Below, one piece after another: positions 10,691 to 22,419 of a DNA stretch of 64,000 nucleotides. This stretch comes from Hemibagrus wyckioides (taxonomy: Eukaryota > Chordata > Actinopteri > Siluriformes > Bagridae). Position numbers and translations under genes: made by a program. Below the pieces are notes generated by a model that was not told the DNA's origin, did not search any database, and saw only the letters and a program-made list of their open reading frames with translations. Numbering within the stretch: position 1 is the first letter of the stretch; the number at the start of each line of letters is the position of its first letter. Where the stretch lies: contig NC_080717.1 of NCBI RefSeq assembly GCF_019097595.1, forward strand, positions 3,020,001 through 3,084,000, in the 5' to 3' direction.

Positions 10691-11191
10691 AATAAATAAA
10701 TAAATAAATAAATAAATAAAAAAACAAAAAAAGGAATTAAAAATTAAAAAATAAAATATATAACAGTATAGACTTTATAGACTTAGTTGCTCATTGTAAA
10801 TAAAATCACACACACACACACACACAGAGCAATACGTATTGTATATCTCTCCAATTTGGAAAGGCTTCATTAGCAGCATTAGGTTTTGAGTAACCACTAA
10901 GTTAGTTTTGAATCAATATCCATTAGCGCTGATTCTAAATGAATCAATACTCTAGTGCAGTTAACCTGATCGTCATACACACACACACACAAACACACAC
11001 ACACAATCACACACACACAGGCTTCTAAACAAAGCAAAAAAAAAAAACACACAGAGCACACCGTCACACCGTATACATTAGTTACATCTCTGATTTTCCC
11101 CAGATGGGAAACACACTGAACGCTCACATCACATTAAATTCCTCCTGAGGAAGTTGCCATGTGAACAGGATTTTGTAGTCCCAGTGAGGTG

Positions 11192-11222
<31 letters not shown>
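10691..11222. repeat. Cluster of AAAT and AC microsatellites
   Basis: (AAAT)n at 10691-10720, (AC)n at 10807-10827, interrupted (AC)n at 10977-11018 and (AC)n at 11194-11222, with unique A+T-rich DNA between. Confidence 0.85.
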
Positions 11223-11227
<5 letters not shown>

Positions 11228-11534
11228 ATGCCTGCTTGCTGTGATGAGATGCAGGTGCCTCTCTTAATGAGTACAAAGGGAACGCTTTACGCTGTGTAAA
11301 TGCACAACCATTCACAGCCAGAGTCATTCCCAACCTCTCACAGTTCATTCTCTCACTTTCTTTCTATCTTTTTTCTTTGGCTTGAGGACTCTCTGGAGTG
11401 TTGAGCGCTCTCTTAAACGTACATGCCATGAAATACCGACAAATACTGCTAAGAAACCAGGCACAGACAGTCAGTCCACATAAACAGTGAAAATGTGTGT
11501 AATTGTTGACATGGTGACGTTTTCTTTTGATTTA

Positions 11535-11765
11535 TTTATTTATTTATTCATTTACTTATATATGGAAGGACAGTTTGTAAAAGTCAGCTGTAAATTTTTT
11601 GACATGTTTCAGTTGCACCTTATTTTCTTGTAATATTTTGGTATTTATTTATTTATTTATTTATTTATTTATGAAAAAACAGTTTGTAACAGTCAGGCCT
11701 AAAGCTTTTTTACATCTTCCAGTCATTCCTTATTTTTGTTTAATATTTATTTATTTATTACATTT
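11535..11765. repeat. Two-copy tandem repeat of ~109 bp with (TTTA)n
   Basis: The word ACAGTTTGTAA recurs at 11570 and 11679, each followed by GTCAG, a CAT[GC]TT[CT]CAGT word, CCTTATTTT and then a TTTATTTA run. The arrangement is a diverged tandem duplication including its microsatellite. Confidence 0.7.
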
Positions 11766-11902
11766 ACATTATGCATACGTGATTAAATGATCAAATAGTT
11801 TATTAAAAATGATTAAATTAATGTATTAGTGATAAAAATTTCAACCAAATATCAGTAATACACTTATTATAATAAATTCATATATTATACATTAAATACA
11901 CA

Positions 11903-12892
11903 TACACTATATTGCCAAAAGTATTCGCTCACCCATCCAAATAATCAGAATCAGGTGTTCCAATCACTTCCATGGCCACAGGTGTATAAAATCAAGCACC
12001 TAGGCATGCAGACTGTTTTTACAAACATTTGTGAAAGAATGGGTCGCTCTCAGGAGCTCAGTGAATTCCAGCGTGGAACTGTGATAGGATGCCACCTGTG
12101 CAACAAATCCAGTCGTGAAATTTCCTCGCTCCTAAATATTCCACAGTCAACTGTCAGCTGTATTATAAGAACGTGGAAGTGTTTGGGAACGACAGCAACT
12201 CAGCCACGAAGTGGTAGGCCACGTAAACTGACGGAGCAGGGTCAGCGGATGCTGAGGCGCATAGTGCAAAGAGGTCACCAACTTTCTGCAGAGTCAATCG
12301 CTACAGACCTCCAAACTTCATGTGGCCTTCAGATTAGCTCAAGAACAGTGTGCAGAGAGCTTCATGGAATGGGTTTCCATGGCCGAGCAGCTGCATCCAA
12401 GCCATACATCACCAAGTGCAATGCAAAGCGTCGGATGCAGTGGTGTAAAGCACGCCGCCACTGGACTCTAGAGCAGTGGAGACGCGTTCTCTGGAGTGAC
12501 GAATCGCGCTTCTCCATCTGGCAATCTGATGGACGAGTCTGGGTTTGGCGGTTGCCAGGAGAACGGTACTTGTCTGACTGCATTGTGCCAAGTGTAAAGT
12601 TTGGTGGAGGGGGGATTATGGTGTGTGTTAATTTGAGCAGAGACTGAGAGCCAGGCCTTCTCGTCCAACATCAGTGTGTGACCTCACAAATGCGCTTCTG
12701 GAAGAATGGTCAAAAATTCCCATAAACACACTCCTAAACCTTGTGGACAGCCTTCCCAGAAGAGTTGAAGCTGTTATAGCTGCAAAGGGTGGACCGACGT
12801 CATATTGAACCCTATGGATTAGGAATGGGATGTCACTTAAGTTCATATGCGAGTCAAGGCAGGTGAGCGAATACTTTTGGCAATATAGTGTA
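11903..12892 (+). mobile_element. Tc1-like transposon, internally deleted (copy A)
   Basis: Terminal inverted repeats match nearly base for base: left 11903-11933 begins TACACTATATTGCC and ends CGCTCACC; right 12862-12892 begins GGTGAGCG and ends CAATATAGTGTA. TA at each edge fits the TA target-site duplication of Tc1/mariner elements. The 990-bp body holds a broken transposase gene on the + strand, so the copy is shorter than the family's roughly 1.6-kb full length. Copy B abuts its right end in opposite orientation. Confidence 0.93.
12039..12808 (+). pseudogene. Tc1 transposase, internal deletion with frameshift
   Basis: The start is placed at ATG 12039, giving [13 protein letters not shown], the usual opening of teleost Tc1 transposases; an upstream in-frame ATG at 11955 lies just inside the terminal repeat. 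Residues about 27-44 form a helix-turn-helix ([13 protein letters not shown]), residues 59-63 are the GRPRK motif that links the two DNA-binding subdomains, and WSDESRF carries the first catalytic Asp (about residue 154). Shortly after a glycine-rich loop (GGGGIMV) the frame breaks at about 12630 and stops at 12647. The sequence resumes in another frame with the C-terminal tail (RARPSRPTSV to PTSY) and a stop at 12806-12808. Roughly 85-90 residues are missing, including the second Asp and the Glu of the DD34E triad, so it cannot be catalytic. Confidence 0.9.
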
Positions 12893-13436
12893 TATCATAT
12901 TGCCAAAAATATTGGGACACCAGCCTTTATATGCAGATGAACTTTAATTACAGCCCATGCTTAATCTGTAGGGTTTTATATGGACTTAACCACTTTAACT
13001 CTTCTGGGGAGGCTTTCCACAAGGTTTAGGAGTGTGTTTATGGGAATTTTTGACCATTCCTCTAGAAGCACGTTTGTGAGGTCAGACACTGATGTTGGAT
13101 GAGAAGGTCTGGCTCTCAGTCTCCACTCTAATTCATCCCAAATGAATGGGGTTGAGGTCAGGACTCTGTGCAGGCCAGTCAAGTTCCTCCACACCAAACT
13201 CACTCATCCATGTCTTTATGGACCTTGCTTTGGTCACTGGTGTGCAGTCATGTTGGAACAGGAAGGGGTCATCCCCAAACTGTTCCCACAAAGAGCATGA
13301 AATTGTCCAAAATGTCTTGGTATGAAGCTGAAGCATTAAGAGTTCCTTTCACTGGAACTAAGGGGCAGAGCCCAACCCCTGAAAAACAATTTAATGATTT
13401 GAAGGGGTGTCCCAAAACTTTTGGCAATATAGTGTA
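12893..13436 (-). mobile_element. Tc1-like deletion derivative (copy B)
   Basis: The right end at 13405-13436 reads GGGGTGTCCCAAAAC then TTTTGGCAATATAGTGTA. The left end at 12897-12920 (ATTGCCAAAAATATTGGGACACC) is its imperfect inverted copy. Read on the minus strand, the right terminal repeat leads within about 100 bp into the C-terminal half of a Tc1 transposase; the DNA-binding half is absent. The frame shifts near 13140, where the NPI/EHLW segment has lost bases. Copies C and D share the same structure. Confidence 0.85.
12976..13336 (-). pseudogene. Tc1 transposase C-terminal fragment (copy B)
   Basis: The minus strand encodes FLFQHDCTPVTKARS with the second catalytic Asp of the DD34E triad, then PAQSPDLNPI. 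A small deletion removes the triad Glu region and shifts the frame. The next frame continues with the conserved tail (WDELEWRLRARPS to LVESLPRRV). N-terminal DNA-binding domains and the first Asp are missing. Confidence 0.85.
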
Positions 13437-13896
13437 TATCAGGGTGTATTAAGGGCGTGTAAACTTTTGCACTCGACTCTATATGAGCGCTCTTGGAATT
13501 TATTTACAGGCTGCTCCTGAAGTAAACAAAAGACACATAGAAACATTCCTCAGAGAGAAAAAGCATTTAATAATCTTATACATGAGGTGTGTGTGTGTGT
13601 GTTATTTTTGTGCTGGGTTTATCAGGTTTGTTTATAATGCTATTCATTTGTGTTTTTTATTCCATTTCAGCCGTAGAGGAATACGCTACAGTTTCTGGTA
13701 ACGTTGTTAGACGAGTATAAAACATGTGACTGATGAAATGCGTTGAGGATGTACAGCGTCACAGCGCAGGTTTTATTCAGATTTCGCAATATTGCAACGC
13801 CGTTTTGATAAAACGTGAATCTCAGCAGGGTCTCACGTTTTTGTTCCTCTGCCACGTAAACAAACAGAGAACCTGAGTGCATGGCGTTAATGGGGC
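13437..13896. other. Unique stretch, no gene seen
   Basis: Non-repetitive except for a short GT run near 13590. No gene recognised. Confidence 0.4.
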
Positions 13897-14230
13897 GTAA
13901 TTGTGTGTGTGTGAATCTGTGTTCGTATCTGTGTGTGTGTGTGTGAATCTGTGTTCGTATCTGTGTGTGTGTGTGTGTGTGTGAATCTGTGTTCGTATCT
14001 GTGTGTGTGTGTGTGTGTGTGAATCTGTGTTCGTATCTGTGTGTGTTCGTATCTGTGTGTGTGTGTGTGTGTGTGTGTGAATCTGTGTTCGTATCTGTGT
14101 GTGTGTGTGTGAATCTGTGTTCGTATCTGTGTGTGTGTGTGTGTGTGTGTGAATCTGTGTTCGTATCTGTGTGTGTTCGTATCTGTGTGTGTGTGTGAAT
14201 CTGTGTTCGTATCTGTGTGTGTGTGTGTTC
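13897..14230 (+). repeat. GT-rich minisatellite, left arm of inverted pair
   Basis: Eight units start with GAATCTGTGTTCGTATCT at 13913, 13945, 13983, 14021, 14079, 14111, 14151 and 14197, separated by (GT)n of variable length. Its unit resembles the reverse complement of the unit in the CA-rich array at 14480-15010. Confidence 0.95.
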
Positions 14231-14395
14231 TGTTTTACGTCAGACTTTGCACATCACGAGGCTGATTTGGTGACGGTTATGCGTGACTGCCTCTGTACTA
14301 CACAACATCATTACACACACTGTCACGTCCAAACAACAACAACAAAACATGAGAGAAATCACTGTCTGGATTTTTAAACCGGCATTAGAACAAAA
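14231..14395. other. Unique spacer between inverted minisatellites
   Basis: About 165 bp of mixed-composition DNA with no repeat, separating the GT-rich and CA-rich arms. Confidence 0.6.
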
Positions 14396-14419
14396 AAAAC
14401 CTTACATTAAATAAAATAC

Positions 14420-14853
14420 ACACAGAGAAAGATAGATAGAGGATGAACATTTTAAAGTAACGCAAAACGCAAACACACACACACACACACAGATATACAC
14501 ACAGCTACATTCACACACACACACACACAGATATACACACAGCTACATTCACACACACACACACACAGATATACACACAGAGAAAGATAGATAGAGGATG
14601 AACATTTTAAAGTAACGCAAAACGCAAACACACACACACACACAGATATACACACAGCTACATTCACACACACACACACACAGATATACACACAGCTACA
14701 TTCACACACACACACCCACAGATATACACACAGCTACATTCACACACACACACACACACACAGATATACACAAAGAGAAAGATAGATAGAGGATGAACAT
14801 TTTAAAGTAACGCAAAACGCAAACACACACACACACACAGATACACACAGCTA

Positions 14854-14889
<36 letters not shown>

Positions 14890-15120
14890 TATACACACAG
14901 CTACATTCACACACACACACACACACACAGATATACACACAGCTACATTCACACACACACACACACACACACACAGATATACACACAGCTACATTCACAC
15001 ACACACACACACACACTAAACACACACACACACACATACAGACATATGCACATGGAGATATACAGACAGATACACACACAGATACATTCTCACACACACT
15101 AAACACACACACACAAATCT
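14420..15120 (-). repeat. CA-rich minisatellite, right arm of inverted pair
   Basis: About 11 units of AGATATACACACAGCTACAT followed by TCAC and (AC)n run from 14491 to about 15000. A longer insert beginning AGAAAGATAGATAGAGGATG and ending ACGCAAAACGC recurs at about 14424, 14581 and 14777, giving a higher-order unit. After 15010 it decays into plain CA-rich repeat. Confidence 0.95.
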
Positions 15121-17277
15121 CAAACTAAAACACAAAACAAACACAACTATTTAAACAAAAGCTTATGAATAATAAACCTAAAAATGGAGGAGAAACAAAG
15201 ACCGACACACAAAACACACAAACACACAACAAACACAAACACACAAACACACAAAACACACATAAAACACACAAAACACACAAACCACACAAACACACTA
15301 AAACACTAAACACACAAACAAACTAACCACACAAACATACAAAACAAACAAACACACAAACAAAACACAAACACACAAAACACACAGACACACTAAACAC
15401 ACAAAACACACTAAACACGTTAAACACACAAAACACACAAAACACACAAAACACACTAAAAATTAAACATATTAAACACACAAAACACACTAAACACATT
15501 AAACACACAAAACATGCAAACCACACAAACACACAAAACACACAAAACAAACAAAACACAAACAAAACACAAACACACTAAACACACAAAAGAAACAAAA
15601 CACAAAGACACAAAACACACAAACACACAAAACACACTAAACATTAAAAACATTAAACACACAAAACACAAACACACTAAACACACTAAACACATTAAAC
15701 ACACAAAACACACAAACACACTAAACACATTAAACACACAAAACATGCAAAACACACTAAACACATTAAACGCACTAAACACACTAAACACACAAAACGC
15801 ACTAAACACACTAAACATGATAAACACAAACACACTAAACAAACAAACCACACTAAACACACAAACCACACAAACAGACAACACACACTAAACACACAAA
15901 CACACTAAAAACACAAACACAAAACACACAACACACAAACCACACAAACACAAACACACTAAACACACAAACACTAAACACACTAAACACACAAACCACA
16001 CAAACAGACAACACACACTAAACACACAAACACAAACACACTAAAAACACAAACACTAAACACACTAAACACACAAACCACACAAACACAAACACACTAA
16101 ACACACAAACACTAAACACACTAAACACACTAAACACACAAACACTAAACACACTAAACACACAAACACAAACACACTAAACACACAAACACTAAACACA
16201 CAAAAAACACAAACACTAAAAACACAAACCACACAAACCACACAAACATACTAAATACACTAAACACACAAAACACACTAAACACATTAAACACACAAAA
16301 CACACTAAAAATTAAACATATTAAATACATTAAACACACAAAACATGCAAACCACACAAAACACACAAACACACTAAACACATTAAACACACAAAACATG
16401 CAAAACACACAAACACACTAAACACATTAAACACAAACAAAACACAAACACACTAAACACACAAATACACAAATACACAAAACACACAAAACACACAAAA
16501 CACAAAGACACAAACACACAAACACACTAAACATTAAACACATTAAACACACAAAACACACAAACACACTAAACACATTAAACACACAAAACATGCAAAA
16601 CACACTAAACACACTAAACACACAACACACTAAACATGATAAACACACAAACCACACAAACAGACAAAACACACTAAACACACAAACCACACAAACACAT
16701 TAAACACACAAACACTAAACACACAAAACACACACACAAACCACACAAACATACTAAACACACAAAACACACTAAACACACTAAACACATTAAACACACA
16801 AAACATACTAAACACACAAACACACTAAACACACAAAACACACAAACACACTAAACACACAAAACATGCAAAACACACTAAACACATTAAACGCACTAAA
16901 CACACTAAACACATTAAACGCACTAAACACACTAAACAAACAAACCACACTAAACACACAAACCACACAAACAGACAACACACACTAAACACACAAACAC
17001 AAACACACTAAACACACAAACACTAAACACACAAAACACACAAACACACTAAACACACAAACACAAAAAACACACTAAACACACAAAACGCACTAAACAC
17101 ACAAACACAAAAAACACACTAAACACACAAAACGCACTAAACACACTAAACATGATAAACACACAAACACACTAATCAAACAAACCACACTAAACACACA
17201 AACACAAACACACTAAAAACACAAACACTAAACACACTAAACACACAAACCACACAAACACAAACACACTAAACACA

Positions 17278-18020
17278 CAAACACTAAACACACTAAACAA
17301 ACAAACCACACAAACATACTAAACACACTAAACACGTTAAACACACAAAACACACAAAACACACTAAAAATTAAACATATTAAACACATTAAACACACAA
17401 AACATGCAAACCACACAAAACACACAAAACACACAAAACATGCAAAACACACAAACACACTAAACACATTAAACACACAAAACATGCAAACCACACAAAC
17501 ACACAAAACAAACAAAACACAAACAAACAAAACACAAAGACACTAAACACACAAACACACTAAACATTAAACACATTAAACACACAAAACACACAAACAC
17601 ACAAAACATGCAAAACACACAAAACACACAAACACACTAAACACATTAAACACACAAAACACACAAACACACTAAACACATTAAACACACAAAACACACA
17701 AACACACAAAACATGCAAAACACACAAACACACTAAACACATTAAACACACAAAACACACAAACACACAAAACATGCAAAACACACAAAACACACAAACA
17801 CACTAAACACATTAAACACACAAAACATGCAAACCACACAAACACACAAAACAAACAAAACACAAACACACTAAACACACAAATACACAAAACAAACAAA
17901 ACACAAAGACACAAAACACACAAACACACTAAACACACAAAACACACTAAACATTAAACACACAAACACTAAACACACAAACACACTAAACACACAAACC
18001 AGACAAACACACTAAAGACA
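17278..18020. repeat. Internal tandem duplication, copy 1 (743 bp)
   Basis: Begins CAAACACTAAACACACTAAA and ends ...CACTAAAGACA. The same ordered series of words, including the rare CACGTTAAAC and AAAAATTAAACATATT landmarks, repeats immediately in copy 2. Confidence 0.9.
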
Positions 18021-18772
18021 CAAACACTAAACACACTAAACAAACAAACCACACAAACATACTAAACACACTAAACACGTTAAACACACAAAACACACAA
18101 AACACACTAAAAATTAAACATATTAAACACATTAAACACACAAAACATGCAAACCACACAAAACACACAAAACACACAAAACATGCAAAACACACAAAAC
18201 ACACAAACACACTAAACACATTAAACACACAAAACATGCAAACCACACAAACACACAAAACAAACAAAACACAAACAAACAAAACACAAAGACACTAAAC
18301 AAACAAACACACTAAACATTAAACACATTAAACACACAAAACACACAAACACACAAAACATGCAAAACACACAAAACACACAAACACACTAAACACATTA
18401 AACACACAAAACACACAAACACACTAAACACATTAAACACACAAAACACACAAACACACAAAACATGCAAAACACACAAACACACTAAACACATTAAACA
18501 CACAAAACACACAAACACACAAAACATGCAAAACACACAAAACACACAAACACACTAAACACATTAAACACACAAAACATGCAAACCACACAAACACACA
18601 AAACAAACAAAACACAAACACACTAAACACACAAATACACAAAACAAACAAAACACAAAGACACAAAACACACAAACACACTAAACACACAAAACACACT
18701 AAACATTAAACACACAAACACTAAACACACAAACACACTAAACACACAAACCAGACAAACACACTAAAGACA
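18021..18772. repeat. Internal tandem duplication, copy 2 (752 bp)
   Basis: Starts directly where copy 1 ends and follows it word for word, differing by a 9-bp insertion (one extra AAAACACAC) near 18195-18210 and a few substitutions. It ends at the same CACTAAAGACA landmark, after which the sequence diverges. Confidence 0.9.
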
Positions 18773-20099
18773 CAAACCACACAAAACACACAAACCACAC
18801 AAACAGACAAAACACACTAAACACACTAAACACACAAACACACTAAACACGCAAAACACACAAAACACACAAACCACACGAACACACTAAACACACTAAA
18901 CATGCTAAACACCCAAAATACTAAACACACTAACCACCCAAACACACAAAACACACTGACCACACAAACACACAAAACACACTGACCACACAAACACACT
19001 AAATGCACTGACCACACAAACACACTAAACACACTGACCACACAAACACACTAAACACACAAAACACAAAAACACACAAAACACATAAAACACACAAACA
19101 CAAAAAACACACGAACACACTAAACACACAAACACAAAAACCACACAAACACACTAAACACACAAACCACACAAACACACTAAACACACAAACCAGACAA
19201 ACACACAAAACACAAAAACACACTAAACACATAAAACACATAAAACATACAACACAAAAAACACACAAACACACAAAACACACAAACACTAAACACACTA
19301 AACACACAAACCACACAAACACACTAAACACACAAACACACAAAACACACTAAAGACACAAACCACACAAACAGACAAAACACACAGAACACACAAACTA
19401 CACGAACACACTAAACACACAAACCACACTAAACATGCTAAACACCCAAAATACTAAACACACTAACCACCCAAACACACAAAACACACTGACCACACAA
19501 ACACACAAAACACACAAACCAGACAAACACACAAAACACACTGACCACACAAACACACAAAACACACTGACCACACAAACACACTAAACGCACTGACCAC
19601 ACAAACACACTAAACACACAAACACAAAAAACACACTAAACATGCAAATCACGCAAAACACACAAACACTAAACACACAAAACACACAAACACACTAAAC
19701 ACACTAAACACACAAACACGCAAAACACGCTAACACGCTAACACGCAAAACACACAAACACTAAACACACAAAACACACAAACACACTAAACACACTAAA
19801 CACACAAACACGCAAAACACGCTAACACGCAAAACACACAAACCACACAAAACACACTAAACATGCAAAACACGCTAAACACACAAACACTAAACACACT
19901 AAACACACAAACACTAAACACACTAAACACACAAACACTAAACACACTAAACACACAAACACTAAACACACTAAACACACAAACACTAAACACACTAAAC
20001 ACACAAACACTAAACACACTAAACACACCAAGAAGAATGTGGCTCTGTTTGATATTCAACAATGAAAGGGAGAAAATGTTTGATTAAAGATGAAAGATG

Positions 20100-20990
20100 T
20101 TTAACGAAGGTTGGCGTGACAACACACAGAAAACACAAAACAATCAGAGACACAAACAAACAAACAAATAAATAAACCAATAAATAAACAAATAAATGTA
20201 TGTTTATAAAAATCGAGACATAAACAAAAGCATATAAAAAAATAAAAAACAAACCCATAACAAACGGAGAATAGAATAGATATTTTATAATGCAGGGAAA
20301 AGTGAACAAAAGCACAAGAAAAACAAAAACAACATCCAGGAAAATGTAGACTGATGAAAAAATAACACACACACAGACACACACACACAGATAAAAACAA
20401 AGCATAAATATTTTTTTAAAGAAGAAAAAGTGCAAAGGCAAAAAAAATTAAAATATAACTCAAAAAGTGAACAAAAGCACAAAAAGCAAAACACACACAG
20501 AACAAACAAACAAACAAAATACAGTGTTATGGTAGCATTGCTGATTAAAACTATAAAGAAATTATAATTAAAATAAAAAGAAAAGAATTTCAAGAAGAAA
20601 GAAAATAAATAAATGCAAACAGAACACAAAACAAACAAACAAACAAACAAAAATCAATATTTTAATAGTTTTTAGTGAAAAGGTAAATAGATGATAGACA
20701 TTTAAAATGGGGAAGTAAACAAACAGTTAGAGAACACAAACAAACCAACAAAAACCAAACAAAAAATATTTTACTAAAATAAAGTAAAAAAAAACATAAA
20801 AAAACCTGAATTAAACTAAAACAAAACAAAACAAAAAACAAAACAAGACAAGAAAATCAAAACTAAAACAGAACAAAACAAAAAATAAGACAAAACAAAA
20901 CTAGAACAAAACAAAAATAATTATTAATAAAAAAAATAATAAAAAAATTAAAAATTAATTAATTAAATGAATTGGAAACCCATAGTTTAC
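20100..20990. other. A-rich, G-poor tail of the repeat domain
   Basis: About 900 bp dominated by AAAC, AAAT and AAAAC words with few G on the + strand, continuing the strand asymmetry of the preceding array without clear periodicity. Open frames on the minus strand encode Phe/Leu/Cys-rich low-complexity peptides. No gene. Confidence 0.7.
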
Positions 20991-20994
20991 AAGC

Positions 20995-21300
20995 CGTCAT
21001 GATTTAGTGACTGTAAGAAGCTGATACTGTAGCTGAGGAAGAGGAATGTGAGCTACAAGCACCTTTTGTTGCACTTAATCTTCATTTCCTCGCTGATTTA
21101 ATAGCTTTAAAAGAACAAAATTAAATAAATTGAATAAGGTCACGGCAAACACAGCGCTCCCTGGCAAACATATCCAGTCCCATCGTAATTAAAAATAGAT
21201 TATCTATCCGGCTCCGACATTTATCATAATCGTTGTCGCTACCTATTTAAAGGCTTAAATAAACTAATGTAGAAATCTATAATTCTTTATGACACAACAG
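20995..21300. promoter_or_regulatory. Possible conserved non-coding element
   Basis: A sharp change to balanced-composition, non-repetitive DNA between two simple-repeat zones. Contains GTAATTAAAAATAGATTATC near 21185 and TTATCATAATCG near 21220, typical of homeodomain-rich enhancers. No open frame of note. Confidence 0.22.
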
Positions 21301-21426
21301 TAATTTGTTTATGGGACGGTGTGTGAGCTGCAGGCGAGGCGATCGATGAGGAGGAAAACACAGCACCGACTTTTCACTCACACTCCTTCTGGAGAAAACA
21401 CACTGAAGATGAGACAAATCCAGTTC

Positions 21427-21440
21427 AAGTCCCCCCACCC

Positions 21441-21477
<37 letters not shown>

Positions 21478-21548
21478 ACTATCCTTCTTTAAACGTTTAT
21501 TTACTGAATTGCATGTCATGAAGGTGATTACTAAACTCCTTTTCAGTT

Positions 21549-21575
<27 letters not shown>
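21427..21575. repeat. C-rich/(AC)n and (GT)n microsatellites
   Basis: CCCCCCACCCCCCACCC then (AC)n at 21430-21477, and (GT)n at 21549-21573 about 70 bp later. The two runs are inverted relative to each other. Confidence 0.85.
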
Positions 21576-21579
<4 letters not shown>

Positions 21580-21734
21580 AGAGAGAGTCCAAGGCTCTTC
21601 CCGGAAAACCTCATTAAGCTTTAATTCATCTGCGTATCCTATTTCCATAATAGGGCATCGATTTTTACTTTGTGCGGCAGACCATAAATAATTTTATTTC
21701 AAATATATTTTGTTTTCCCCTTTGTCAAGACTGC

Positions 21735-21737
<3 letters not shown>

Positions 21738-21774
<37 letters not shown>
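21738..21774. repeat. (CT)n microsatellite
   Basis: Perfect CT run of about 18 repeats. Confidence 0.9.
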
Positions 21775-21779
<5 letters not shown>

Positions 21780-22155
21780 GTGTAAGGATTATTATCTGCT
21801 GTATTGTCTTGCACAGATTCTCGGTAAAGCACCTGCCCGGTCAGCCTGTCAAATACTGTTAAATAGTGTGCAGTAGAAGGTCATGACCTTGACATCAAGG
21901 CTAACTGTTTTAGTGTAATGCAAGTGCTGCAGAAGCCACTTGTGAACAATTGTCTAGATTTACTGTCACCCACTTCCACACTTTAGAGACCTAGATAATG
22001 CTTCTCAGTGCTGCGAGGCTGTGTCTCATTATGCACTGTGTTTGAAGCCTGTACACTATCTAGTGGATGAAGTGAGGAGTAAAATACTTCAGGGCAGTCT
22101 GGTATTGGAAACTAATCAACATCAGAGTGCCAGGTCAGTTAAATTTACAATTTAT

Positions 22156-22320
22156 GTGGTGGTAGCTCAAGTGGTTAGGGCTGTGGGTTGTAGATTAGGG
22201 TTCAAGCCCCAGCACTGCCAAGCTGCCACCGATGGGCCCTTGAACAAGGCCCTCAACCCCCGTAACCCCACTGCTCCAGGGGTGCTGCATCATGGCTGAC
22301 CTTGCACTCTGACCCCATAC
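22156..22320 (+). repeat. tRNA-derived SINE
   Basis: Pol III-type internal promoter: box A-like TAGCTCAAGTGG near 22163 and box B GGTTCAAGCC at 22199-22208, at tRNA-like spacing. The body (CAAGCTGCCACCGATGGGCC, then CTTGAACAAGGCCCTCAACC) and GCTGACCTTGCACTCTGACC tail match the copy at 48646-48876. Its 3' AATAAAGG tail is missing. Resembles SINEs described from catfish and cyprinids; subfamily not assigned. Confidence 0.85.
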
Positions 22321-22321
22321 T

Positions 22322-22400
22322 GTTACCATAGTAACAGTAATGAATCATAATGCAACTGGCAAGAATTTCCGACCAATCAGATTTGAGAAGCCAGATAGAT
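22322..22400 (-). repeat. Interspersed repeat fragment, GATTGGTCAGA family
   Basis: GAATTTCCGACCAATCAGAT is the reverse complement of the ATTCTGATTGGTCGGAA opening of the copy at 48895. Confidence 0.45.
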
Positions 22401-22419
22401 CTTTATCTTGCTTTCTGTT

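Larger units (their letters stand above)
15121..20034. repeat. G-poor A/C/T tandem-repeat domain (~4.9 kb)
   Basis: Almost entirely built from short words CACAAA, CACTAAA, CATTAAA and CATGCAAA in shuffled order; G is very rare on the + strand. The right end (19871-20030) becomes a clean 24-bp repeat (ACACTAAACACACAAACACTAA type), about 6.5 copies. Many long open frames on the minus strand (Cys/Val/Phe-rich) and + strand (Asn/Thr/Lys-rich) follow from the lack of stop words and are not genes. Confidence 0.97.

Noticed and set aside
11955..12038. Using the upstream ATG at 11955 as the Tc1 transposase start
   Set aside because: The upstream codons translate the sub-terminal repeat region; family members begin at the MGRS methionine, here 12039.
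15121..20031. Many long open frames on both strands (Cys/Val/Phe-rich on minus, Asn/Thr-rich on plus)
   Set aside because: They arise because the repeat words contain no stop codons in some frames; peptides are low complexity and frames shift with each repeat change.
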